Assembly (NCBI RefSeq): GCF_015832195.1
Contig: NC_052027.1
Span: forward strand, 15,930,149 to 15,994,148
Direction: 5' to 3'
Source of the DNA: Motacilla alba alba
Lineage: Eukaryota; Chordata; Aves; Passeriformes; Motacillidae
Length of the DNA stretch: 64,000 nucleotides
Shown: positions 1-23,833 of the stretch, one piece after another
Position numbering within the stretch: position 1 is the stretch's first letter
How the letters are laid out: each line of letters starts with the position of its first letter
Translations under genes and position numbers: made by a program
The notes under the pieces: generated by a model
What the model was told of the DNA's origin: nothing
Database searches by the model: none
What the model saw: only the letters and a program-made list of their open reading frames with translations

Positions 1-25
1 AGGGTGGGAGGATTGCGCAGGGGGG

Positions 26-1547
26 TCACTTGGCAAAGCCCTGGGTGTCACAGCGGGGTCCCTGCCACTTGTCATAGCACTGGCAGCTGAACTCCGTGGC
101 CAGTTTGGAGATGTCCTCCCCGGGCTCCAGGCTCTGAGCCACCAGCCAGGGCTTGCCAGCGTGCAGGTCGATGGTGAAGCGGGAGGGGTCCAGGTGGAGG
201 TAGCCCTGCTGCTTGTCCTGGCGCACACAGCGGCCCTGGCCGGAGCACAGGGTCTGGCTGCACAGGTCAGCGCTGGCCGTCACATTGACGATGTAGTGGC
301 CCAGGGGACCCTCCACGTAGTCCTTCAGCCTCAGGCACATCTCCTGCAATGGCATTCGGTGTCACAGCCCTGCACAGCAAGGGGAACTGGGTGTCCCTGC
401 TGACAGGGACCTGCTGCCACCGTCTGCACTCACCTTGGAGGCGCTGTAGTCCAGGCTGCCCCAGAAGATGATGCCAGCAGCACCCTGAGCCGCGCTCTCC
501 CCGATGGTGTTCATCAGGTCCTCCTGCACCCACGGGGAGAGAAGTCAGCAGTGCCCAAAGCCCTCACACAGCCCCGGCAGAGAGAAAGACTCCCTGGTGC
601 CAGCCCATCAGCCCAAGAGGTGCCCACTATCCCCACATCCTCATCACCTGGGAAAGGAAGTCCAGAGTGCGTTCGAAGGTGATCTGGGAGTAGGGCAGGA
701 CGGGGATGGCACTGTCAAGGATTCCCTGCTGGACAGCGAAAGCCTCGGCCACGCGGTGCCGCACATAGGTAAGAACCTTGTTGGTGCCGTTGAGGCAGAG
801 GGGCAGGTAGATGCTGGGGTAGAGTGCCCGGCTGCTCCTCCAGAGCCAGGACAGATTCTTGTTCCTTTGCTGCTCCACATCTGGGCACGTCCCGTTGTAG
901 GGCAGGCTATCAAAGTGATTGTTGTAGCAGTCGGGGAAACCATAGAAGCCCCAGTAGGCGCTGGGACGGAGGCTCTCGCCCAGCCACAGGGTCTTGTTCA
1001 TGAAATCGCAGGCACTCTTCTCAAACTGCTGCTTGGCCATCTCCTCCACCTCCTTGGGAGGCCACTGTGGGTGCTGCTGCTGCACCAGCTCCTCCGACTT
1101 CTGCTGGTAGATCTCCATGGAGTCCCAGTTGCGGATCCACAGCGGGCGCCACTTCTCCCAGTCGATGACAGCCAGCCCACTGTACTCAGGGCTGGGCAGG
1201 GTCACCTTGATGTCCTGGGTGGCCTGGTGGATGTGAGCCTCCAGGCTGGCATTTTGGGGGAGCCCCCCGTTCACTGGCACCCCCTCAGATGTGTAGTAGG
1301 GGAAGAGACCTATCTTGTCACTGTAGAAGAGGGTGATGTCCTGCCCGGTGAAGGACTGCTGGTCATTGGCCAACACATCAAAGACCTCCAGGCTGAGGGT
1401 GACATTGTGCTCCTCCGCGCAGCGCTCAGTGGGGATGTTCCAGATGGTGACAAAGGGGCGGTTGACGAGGACAGGACCAGGCCCCCCAGCGTGGGTCAGG
1501 GCAGGCAGGAGCAGCAGGAGGACCCAGCAGGACCACGCTGATTCCAT
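26..1547 (-). CDS. HYAL1: Hyaluronidase-1, complete coding region
   Basis: Exons are complement 648-1547, 434-523 and 26-343, giving 435 residues, the human HYAL1 length. The 90-bp middle exon is typical of the family. HYAL1 is the secreted/lysosomal acid endo-hexosaminidase that cuts hyaluronan. A signal peptide (residues 1 to about 20, WSCWVLLLLLPALTHA) fixes the start at 1547; an in-frame Met further upstream would bury it. The catalytic pair D129 and E131 sits in AVIDWEKW, exactly the human numbering. The C-terminal EGF-like module (CSGQGRCVRQ) ends without a hydrophobic tail, so no GPI anchor is expected, unlike the neighbour HYAL2. Position next to HYAL2 and residue numbering favour HYAL1 over HYAL3. 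The 3'UTR lies off the left edge. Confidence 0.93.
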
Positions 1548-1601
1548 GGTGTGCTCAGTCTGAGTCCTGGAGCTGCCTGGAGAGAGCTGAAACCTTGAAG
1601 C

Positions 1602-1610
1602 TTTTATTCC
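1602..1610 (-). promoter_or_regulatory. TATA-like box of HYAL1
   Basis: The minus strand reads GAATAAAAG here, about 55 bp upstream of the HYAL1 start codon. A start site near 1575 would give a 5'UTR of roughly 30 nt. It could also be chance A/T sequence, since human HYAL1 uses distal non-coding exons. Confidence 0.35.
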
Positions 1611-2739
1611 CAAGTCAGGACCGGCCTTAATCCACACCTCCGTTCCCAAGCGGTGCCGGTCACCCAGGGTCACCTTTTCCGCTTCCTCAAAGTCCCGGAA
1701 TTTATCAGCAGCTGGAGCCCAGCGGAGCGGCCCCGGAGTGGGACAGCAGCGTCATGAGCGGCGGCGGCGGGCTCGGCTGGCAAGGAATGCGCAGAGTCAA
1801 CACCCCATGACTGGCCGGCGATGAGTGGGCTGGAAAGACAAACAGACACGGACGGGGCGGGGGGAGGAAGGTCACGGTGATGGACGCGGGTTGCGCCGGG
1901 CGGGCGCCGCTCGCCGAGTGAAGAGCGACGGCCGTTCCCTGGCGGGAGGAGGGCACCGCCGGGAGGGAGCTCACGGCACCGGCAGGAGCCGGCGGGACAC
2001 AGCCCGCGGTGGCACGGGACACTCCCGCGTGGGCACTGCCGCCACAGGAGGGCACGGCCCGGGGCCACTCACGCGTGGGGGCAGGAGGCACAGAAAAGCA
2101 CGGCCTGGGGACAGCCGCAGCACAGGACAGCAGGCACAGCGAGCACGGCACGGGCACTCACAGCGGCCGAGGAGCGTGGGCAGGGAGGCGGCTGTGCCAC
2201 GCGGGGCCGCTCCATGCCCACGGGCACCCCTCAGGACAGGGCAGTGGCCGGAGAGGCTGCACGGGCACAGGCAGAGCAGGGCAGTGTCGGGGACAAGGAG
2301 CCACGCGAGGGCACCGCTGGGGGACACTCGTGGCACGGGACAGCGGAGCTCAGGGGCGGGCGCGGCCCAGGGGTGTCCCCGGCCCCGCGGGGAGGAACCC
2401 ACGCCCGGCCGTGGCGCACAGCACAGCGTCGCCACAAGGCGACCCCGGGGCTCCAGCCCCGCATCCCGGACACTGCCGGGGGCAGGGCCAGGCGGGGAAT
2501 CCCGCTGGGGGCGGGCCGGGGCGGGCCGCACGCCGCCTCCACGTGGGTGGCCCGGCCGTGGCTGCCCACGCGGCTCCTGCCCCGAACGGCTCCGGCTCCG
2601 CGGGGCAGTTCCCAGCAGAGCAGAGCTTTCCCCGGGCTGCAGACCAACACGCACCGCTTCCCGTCCCGGCGGCTAGGTCCGCGAGTCGAGTGATCCGTGC
2701 TCGCCCCAAATCAGCCCACGCCTCTCAGTCTGACCCAGC
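1611..2739. other. CpG-rich intergenic spacer between HYAL1 and HYAL2
   Basis: About 1.1 kb of very GC- and CpG-rich DNA with degenerate ggcacgggac-type repetition. Long open frames exist on both strands but are arginine/glycine/proline-rich composition artefacts with no family resemblance. It could hold a distal HYAL1 promoter or non-coding first exon. Confidence 0.5.
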
Positions 2740-2745
2740 TTTATT
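2740..2745 (-). promoter_or_regulatory. Poly(A) signal of HYAL2
   Basis: Canonical AATAAA on the minus strand, about 300 nt downstream of the HYAL2 stop codon. No other copy lies between the stop and this site. Confidence 0.7.
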
Positions 2746-3047
2746 CGAGGTAAAGCACTCCAGTGTGGGGCAGCACACGGGGGATCAGCACCACGCAGCA
2801 CCCGCTCCCCGCCCCCGTGTCCCTCTTGCCCCCATCCCTCTCCTTACAACAGGAGAGGGGTCCCCTCCTTCCCCCATCCCCAGGAAGGGCACCTGCACTG
2901 CAGCAGGGTGGGTAGAGATGGGGCAACCGCAGAGCTCTTCCCCCACACCGCCACAGTGAGGGACAGCCCTCCGTAATTAGCTGCCTCCCAGGCAGGGTAG
3001 GGATATCTTAAATAGGCTCCTCCTACACCACCAGAGACAGGGGCAGC

Positions 3048-3687
3048 TCAGTCCAGGGGCGGGTAGCACCAGCTTGCAAGCAGCAACAGCACCCCGAGTC
3101 CCAGCGGTGCCAAACGGCCAGGGGCATGACTGCGGGGGCCAGCGCGGGTCTGGCAGCCACTGCCCTGCCAGCCCTGGTAGCAGTGGCAGTGAAAGTGGGT
3201 CCGTAGGAAGAGTACGTCAGCAGAGGAGAGCTGGCCCTCGGCCCAGAAGAGGGGGCGCTCGGGGTGGTCAGCATCCCGGCGCCGCAGCTGGAAGTTGGTG
3301 GAGTTGAGGTGGAGAAAGACATCGGAATGGCTGTCCTGGCGCAGGCAGCGCCCCCGGCCCTGGCACAGCGTGGTGCTGCAGAGCTCTGCTGCTGTCGTGA
3401 CATTCACAATGTAGCGTCCGAGGTCCCCCTCCAGGTAGTTTTTCATGAACTGGCACAACTCCTAGGGAATGGGAAGCACCAGGGTGAGACCCAGGGAGAA
3501 GTAACTCAGATGGAGAGGGCAGCTCAGCCACTGGTCCTCCCCTCTGGGGCAGGTGATCCCTCCACCCATCTACCTCCCACACTGACCCCAAACTTACCCG
3601 GTTTCTGGTGTCAACTGCATCTCCCCACAGAATGGCCCCAGCTGCACCCAGTGCCGCGCTCTCTCCGATGGTGGAGATCAGGTCTGC
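3048..3687 (-). CDS. HYAL2: Hyaluronidase-2, 3' part only (5' exon lost in the gap)
   Basis: Two exons are visible: complement 3598-3687 (90 bp) and 3048-3461, giving the last 167 residues in frame to the stop. HYAL2 is the GPI-anchored cell-surface hyaluronidase that starts breakdown of high-mass hyaluronan. The first exon here encodes the conserved STIGESAALGAAGAILWG stretch. The last carries the EGF-like cysteines (CQGRGRC, HCHCYQGWQGSGC) and ends in a hydrophobic tail (LGLGVLLLLASW) typical of a GPI-attachment signal, which separates it from HYAL1. The large upstream exon with signal peptide and catalytic residues is absent from 3688-3863 and must lie in or beyond the N run. Confidence 0.9.
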
Positions 3688-3863
3688 CTGTGGGGACAGG
3701 GTCCAGTTAGCGCCCACAGAGCCCATGCAGCACCCACAGCCCCAGCACAGTGTGCTCCAAAGTTCGCAGTTCCCCGTGCTCGCAGGATCAGGGACACAAT
3801 CCCCCCTCTAGGGAAAAGGGACTGTCCCAACAACTTGGGGGCAAGGCTTCCCAATACTGCCCT

Positions 3864-4863
3864 NNNNNNNNNNNNNNNNNNNNNNNNNNNNNNNNNNNNN
3901 NNNNNNNNNNNNNNNNNNNNNNNNNNNNNNNNNNNNNNNNNNNNNNNNNNNNNNNNNNNNNNNNNNNNNNNNNNNNNNNNNNNNNNNNNNNNNNNNNNNN
4001 NNNNNNNNNNNNNNNNNNNNNNNNNNNNNNNNNNNNNNNNNNNNNNNNNNNNNNNNNNNNNNNNNNNNNNNNNNNNNNNNNNNNNNNNNNNNNNNNNNNN
4101 NNNNNNNNNNNNNNNNNNNNNNNNNNNNNNNNNNNNNNNNNNNNNNNNNNNNNNNNNNNNNNNNNNNNNNNNNNNNNNNNNNNNNNNNNNNNNNNNNNNN
4201 NNNNNNNNNNNNNNNNNNNNNNNNNNNNNNNNNNNNNNNNNNNNNNNNNNNNNNNNNNNNNNNNNNNNNNNNNNNNNNNNNNNNNNNNNNNNNNNNNNNN
4301 NNNNNNNNNNNNNNNNNNNNNNNNNNNNNNNNNNNNNNNNNNNNNNNNNNNNNNNNNNNNNNNNNNNNNNNNNNNNNNNNNNNNNNNNNNNNNNNNNNNN
4401 NNNNNNNNNNNNNNNNNNNNNNNNNNNNNNNNNNNNNNNNNNNNNNNNNNNNNNNNNNNNNNNNNNNNNNNNNNNNNNNNNNNNNNNNNNNNNNNNNNNN
4501 NNNNNNNNNNNNNNNNNNNNNNNNNNNNNNNNNNNNNNNNNNNNNNNNNNNNNNNNNNNNNNNNNNNNNNNNNNNNNNNNNNNNNNNNNNNNNNNNNNNN
4601 NNNNNNNNNNNNNNNNNNNNNNNNNNNNNNNNNNNNNNNNNNNNNNNNNNNNNNNNNNNNNNNNNNNNNNNNNNNNNNNNNNNNNNNNNNNNNNNNNNNN
4701 NNNNNNNNNNNNNNNNNNNNNNNNNNNNNNNNNNNNNNNNNNNNNNNNNNNNNNNNNNNNNNNNNNNNNNNNNNNNNNNNNNNNNNNNNNNNNNNNNNNN
4801 NNNNNNNNNNNNNNNNNNNNNNNNNNNNNNNNNNNNNNNNNNNNNNNNNNNNNNNNNNNNNNN
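3864..4863. other. Assembly gap (exactly 1,000 N)
   Basis: A round number of Ns, so a placeholder of unknown true size. It breaks HYAL2 on one side, abuts a minisatellite on the other, and coincides with the expected position of TUSC2 and RASSF1 exons 2 onward. Confidence 0.99.
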
Positions 4864-5430
4864 CTGATGTGGGTGCCTGATCCAGGGGTGTCCAGTGTTT
4901 GGGGGCAGTTCCTGATGCCCAGAGGCCCAGTGACTGGTGCAGCATGGTGATGCCCAACTTAATGGAAGTGCCTGGCACCAGGATGCCTGGTGGGGTAGTT
5001 GGTATGGAGATGCCTGTACCCAGCCCCAGGGCTGGGATGTTTGGTGCCTGTGCCCAGTGGTGGGACAGCTGGTGCTCAGTGAGGGGCCAACTACCCGGGG
5101 GTGGGGGGCCCGTGGGAGTGCCCGATGGCAGGATGCTTTGTACCCGCTGGTGGTGGGGGTGCCCGGTGGCAGCATGCCCGGTGCTGGGAAACTCATGCCC
5201 AGTGTGGGGACACCCGGTGCTCAGCGGGGCTGCCTACTACCAGGATGCTCGGTGTCCTGTAGGGGTGCCCGGTTGGTGGGATGCCCAGTGGTGAGGGTGC
5301 CCGGTGGCGGTGCTCGCTGGGGGTGCCCGCTGCAGAGGAAGCCGAGTGGCGGGACGCCCGGTGCCCGGCGGGGGTGCCAGGTGCCGGCATGCCCGGCGGC
5401 GGGGGTGCGGGGGCCGGGGCGCGGCGCGGT
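4864..5430. repeat. GC-rich degenerate minisatellite
   Basis: Short imperfect units built around gtgcccggtggtgggatgcc recur with substitutions and indels from the gap edge to just short of the RASSF1 splice donor. Open frames across it (MPGAGK.., MSTAPRPG.. types) are repeat artefacts. No exon is recognisable. It sits in RASSF1 intron 1. Confidence 0.8.
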
Positions 5431-5930
5431 ACTCACGGCGGCACTGGAGGCTCTTCCTGCCGCCGCCCCAGACGAAGTCCCCGCAGAGATCGCACCAGGT
5501 GTGCAGCCCGCGGCGCCGCGGCTCGAAGCGGTGCCCGGCGCCCGGTGCCGCCGTCAGCCGCGGGTCCGGATGCGCCCCGGGGCCGGGCCGGCGGGCCGGG
5601 CTGATGCGCAGCGCGTTGGCTCGTTCCAGGCGGCCCCGGCCCGGCCGCGGCTCGGGCTGCAGCTCCCGCAGCTCGATGAGCTCCATGGCCCGGCGGCCGC
5701 GGGCGCTGCTCGGCGGCGGGGCGGGGGCCGGCACCGGGCCGGGGCCGGGGCGGGGACCGGGAGGGGCCACCCAGATCGGGCACCGCGGGGAAACTGAGGC
5801 AGGAGAGGTGGGGGGAACGGCGCAATGCCCGGGGCTCCCGATCGCCAACTCCAGTCCCGGCGAGCCCGGCGGGGCGGGCTGGAGGCGGGGATGAGGTTCC
5901 CGGAGCCGCCGCGGAGGAAGGGGGGCCCGC
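5300..5930. promoter_or_regulatory. CpG island at the RASSF1A start
   Basis: Dense CpG and GC runs surround the RASSF1A ATG and extend about 250 bp upstream. This corresponds by position to the RASSF1A promoter island known for cancer-associated methylation in mammals. Part of its left end merges with the minisatellite. Confidence 0.65.
5437..5686 (-). CDS. RASSF1: RASSF1 isoform A, first coding exon only
   Basis: 250 bp in phase from ATG (5686) to a gtgagt donor at 5436. It encodes MELIELREL, then LERANALRI, then HRFEPRRRGLHTWCDLCGDF, matching the start of mammalian RASSF1A, a microtubule-binding Ras-association scaffold that signals to MST1/2 kinases. The last stretch is the beginning of the C1 zinc finger (His, CxxC). 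The mammalian MSGEP start is shortened to M before ELIEL. The exon splits a codon (phase 1), as expected for joining the rest of C1. No downstream exon (rest of C1, Ras-association, SARAH) is present between 4864 and 5436, so the remainder is presumed lost in the gap. Confidence 0.9.
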
Positions 5931-6952
5931 TGCAGCCGCTCCCCTCTCTGTGCCTCTTCTCGCAGAAGGACAAACTGCGCTCCCTGCCTCAGTTTCCCAG
6001 TGGGGAAGGGGCTGGAGGCACCCCTGGCGGCGGGTGGGAAGCAGGCGGAGCGCTGCGGAGGGCTCCCGTGGGCGTGCAGCCTGCCTTTGGGCTGAGGAGT
6101 GTATTGAGCTCCGAGCGCGGGCTGCTCAGCCGGGGCTGCAGCTGGACCGAGACGGGTTCCTGCCTGCTGCCGTGGCTCCTGCAGCAGCAGCAGCCCTGGT
6201 GCAAAGCCTATTTTGATGTGTCAAGGATTCTCCAGCACCGCATCAGACAAAGGACGTGGCCAGTCTTTCCCAGCTGCGCTCAGACCAAGGCTCCAGCCCT
6301 TTGGCAGCAGTTGCCGACCAGTGAGAGTTGGGGATGCACCCCGAGGTATTCCCACCAGTAACCCCTGCTTACTGGTAATGCTGGTGGGCAGGGGGCCAAG
6401 CCCTTGGTGCTAACATCACATCGAGGGAGAGGAAATGGGGTGAATCGTCCCTGCAAGGTGGGAGATGACAAATACCCAAGAAACTCTTTCTCACAGCAAG
6501 AGGCTCGTGCAAACCACATCCTCTGCTCCCCACGCTGCTCTAACAATGGTAAAAGGTAGCACAGAGGCCTTCTCACTCCCTTCCCTCCCCAGCTGCAGAA
6601 AGGTAACCACAACCTTACAGGCTTTTTCAGGTTCTCTGGGATTTCTGTTGTTGCAGAGCGGGAAATGGACACACACCTCTCACTGTGTGGAAGGGAGGTG
6701 ATGAAGCAGTTTGTTACCTTCAGCTAGGAGAGAAAAAGCAGAAGCCAAGCAGCTGTGGGATGCACAAGGAGTTTTACTGGAGAAGGCAGCATGGTGGGGT
6801 GGTGGCAGAGGAGAGGCTGACCCTGGCTAGTGCTGCCTGGGGCTGGGAGCAGGCGGAAGGGGCCTTTGCCAGCTTCTTTACAGCTCTGGGCTGCAGACTG
6901 GGGGAATCTCTGCCTCTCTGAGCCATGGGCCAGATGCCAGACACCACTTTTC
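5931..6952. other. Spacer between RASSF1A promoter and ZMYND10 stop
   Basis: No exon is recognised. The ZMYND10 3'UTR must lie at the right end. The only hexamer near it on the minus strand is the weak variant AGTAAA at 6773-6778, about 175 nt past the stop, followed by a T-rich run on that strand. Confidence 0.5.
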
Positions 6953-16913
<9,961 letters not shown>

Positions 16914-16922
16914 GGCGTCCGC

Positions 16923-16936
16923 GTCGCTGTGGCAAC
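16923..16936 (-). promoter_or_regulatory. Candidate RFX X-box at the ZMYND10 start
   Basis: The minus strand reads GTTGCCACAGCGAC, close to the RFX consensus GTTGCCATGGNAAC: a perfect left half, a spacer, and a right half with one or two mismatches. It ends 9 bp before the ATG. RFX factors drive ciliary genes, which fits ZMYND10. Inferred from motif and position. Confidence 0.55.
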
Positions 16937-16950
16937 GGCGCCACCGCCCC

Positions 16951-17105
16951 CGCCCCCTGGCGGCGCGGAGGACTCGCCGCGGGCCGGCCGCAGCAGCGGC
17001 GTGGGGCGGCCTCTGGCGCCCCCTGGCGGCGCGGAGGACTCGCCGCGGGCCGGCCGCAGCAGCGGCGCGGGGCGGCCTCTGGCGCCCCCTGGCGGCGCGG
17101 AGGAG
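16951..17105. repeat. 66-bp tandem repeat (two full copies plus a third start) with CTCF-like cores
   Basis: Units begin at 16951, 17017 and 17083 and are nearly identical; the first two full copies differ by one base (gtgggg/gcgggg). Each begins with the core gccccctggcggc at 16952-16964, 17018-17030 and 17084-17096. On the minus strand this is GCCGCCAGGGGGC, close to the CTCF core. The array lies in the NPRL2-ZMYND10 spacer, upstream of the ZMYND10 start codon. Confidence 0.75.
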
Positions 17106-17198
17106 CGGCCGCGGCCAAGCGGGGACACGTGGCGGGGACAGCGGGGACACACCGGGGACGCGTCACGGGACACAGCTCTAGCGAGGGCTGTCGCTGCG

Positions 17199-21776
<4,578 letters not shown>

Positions 21777-22649
21777 GGGCTTGGTGCTGACCTGAACTTC
21801 CCAGAGCGAGCTGGGTCTCCCCTTGCAGAGAGCTGGCAGCCCCCCTGCTCGCACAGGGTCTCCTTGGAACTTGGTTTCTACCTACTCGTCTTTCGTTAGT
21901 CCTGGATTGTCCGTAGCGTCTTGTCCCTGGGGAGCAGCCGCTCTAGATGTGTGACACTTCACCCCTGCCTCGGTGGGGATGTTCCCCGGCACAGGTAAAG
22001 CTGCCAGTCCCCGCGGCAGCTTGGTGCTCAGTGCTGGGAAATGGAGGGCTCACTCAGGATTCCTGCTCCTTTTCCCTTCCCACGCAGGGCTGCTTTGGAG
22101 CAGACAGGCCAGGAGCCATCCTGGTGAGGAGGGCAGAGTCCCTCTCTCACGGGAGGCTGCAGCAGGCCCCACGCTGCCTCTCCTGCCACGGGGGCAGCTT
22201 GACAGGAAAGCACAGGACACGGTTGTGGCTTCAGCCCCGGCAGGGCTGGGGCAGGGTGGTGGCACCCCAGCAATGGTACAGCAGCACGTGTGTCCCCATG
22301 GCACGGGCAGTTCCTGGGACCAGAGCGGGCAGCTCTGCCCCGAGGCCCTGGGTCTGGACACCCACTGCCACGCACAAACCCCTCCCCCGTGGGCTGGGCT
22401 CGGCCTGCTGGGGTGGGGTCGGTTTACAGAGCAAATTACTGAGCCGGGCTGTGAACACGCAGTCAGCAAGTCATAGGGAACAGTGTGAGCACGGGGGGAG
22501 GCACACACCTGGGCGATGAACCCTTGGGAAGGCAGGAAAAACCTCCCTGCTGGCACAACAGCCTTCCTTCCAGCACGCGTCCTGCTCCCGGCAGGGCTGG
22601 AGAGCTGGGAGCGGCTCCCAGGCTGAAAAATTCCTCTGTATCCAGAGCT

Positions 22650-22655
22650 TTTATT
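22650..22655 (-). promoter_or_regulatory. Minus-strand poly(A) signal in the CYB561D2/TMEM115 convergent zone
   Basis: AATAAA on the minus strand, nearly back-to-back with the plus-strand AATAAA at 22657. It could be a distal 3' end for TMEM115. Confidence 0.45.
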
Positions 22656-22656
22656 C

Positions 22657-22662
22657 AATAAA
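22657..22662 (+). promoter_or_regulatory. Poly(A) signal of CYB561D2
   Basis: First AATAAA on the plus strand after the CYB561D2 stop, giving a 3'UTR of about 0.9 kb. No other gene on this strand could use it. Confidence 0.6.
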
Positions 22663-22868
22663 AATTTCAGGCAGCTAGAGTGCAACAAGCCCTCTTTACT
22701 TCTTGGGTGGGATGACTTTTGGGGTGCAGCAGACATCTCTCCCTGCTGGGAGCACAAGGGAAGAAACCCCTTCCCAGCCTCCTGACAAGAGCCCCCAGGA
22801 GCTGCTCCGGGCCAGGTCTCCCACCCTGCCCACGCTCTGCTGCAGGAGCCAGCGCTTCCAAAGAACTC

Positions 22869-22874
22869 TTTATT
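22869..22874 (-). promoter_or_regulatory. Proximal poly(A) signal of TMEM115
   Basis: AATAAA on the minus strand about 960 nt past the TMEM115 stop. Using the other minus-strand signal at 22650 would make the TMEM115 and CYB561D2 transcripts end at the same spot. Confidence 0.6.
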
Positions 22875-23833
22875 GATACCCAAATGTTCTTCCCGTTTGA
22901 CAAAACCTTCTCGTGTGGTCCTTTAAAAAAATAATCATGACACTGCTGCTCCGCATCCAGGGCTGGGAATTGCCCACTGGATCAGGAGCTGCGGAGGCTG
23001 TCGCAGGGAGCATCCTCTCCATCCAGGGAAAAAAACTCCATCAACAAAGAGGGAGGGAAAAGAAAGGGGGAGCCCATATTCTACCTGCAGGAAAGAAAAC
23101 CTGCTGCCAGAAGAAGCAGCTAGAGTCCCACTGTAAAATTAATTCCAGCTTCTAGTGTAATCTGGCAAACGGATTAGCCGGGGAGCAGCCAAGGGCAGCA
23201 GCTCCTCACAGGGGGAGGGGGCAGGAGAGGAAGGAGAGAATCCCCACCTCGCAAAGCCTGGAGCCGGCAGTGCTGGAGCACCACCGTGAGGGGCTGGGTG
23301 GCCTCTTCCTGCCCAGTGTCCTGTCCCCTCCTCCCCAACAAACTTCTCACTGGCTCTGGCGAGCTCCTGCCGGGGTGGGGAGAGGCTCCCCACGGGAAAG
23401 ACATTCGGAAGAGAAACCCACCAGCCTTCCCACTGCCTCAGTTAGGGACAAAACTACCTTCAGAAAGGAGAAAATAAGTGTTGAGTTCTCTGGCCAAGCC
23501 CTGGCACAGAGGAGAAGCTGACTTCGATCCCACGAGGGCCAGCACAGCGGTTTGGGGCAGGGATCAGCCCCGCGTCCATCTCCCAGAACAGCCCCGCTGC
23601 CTGCACCGACTCCACGGCCTGCCCCGGCTGAGGGAGCGGCTCCAGGAATCCCTGTCCTCACGGTGGTGGCAGTGTCACTGTCCCGGGTGCCTGGTGCTGG
23701 CCGCGAGCAGCAGCGAAGCGTTGGAATGAGGTATCCCCCTGCCTGTGGCGCGGGAGGAGTCCCCGCCCGGGCCGCGGGGGACGCCAGGGGGATTAGCAGC
23801 TCTCCAGCGGAGACAGGGCGGGAAGGGGGCCGG

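Noticed and set aside
504..1541. Plus-strand 345-codon open frame
   Set aside because: Antisense of the HYAL1 catalytic exon, whose minus-strand reading has signal peptide, catalytic residues and splice sites.
1825..2959. Long overlapping open frames on the plus strand (up to 316 codons)
   Set aside because: Arg/Gly/Pro-rich composition, no motif or family resemblance, and equal open frames on the opposite strand; a product of GC-rich repetitive DNA.
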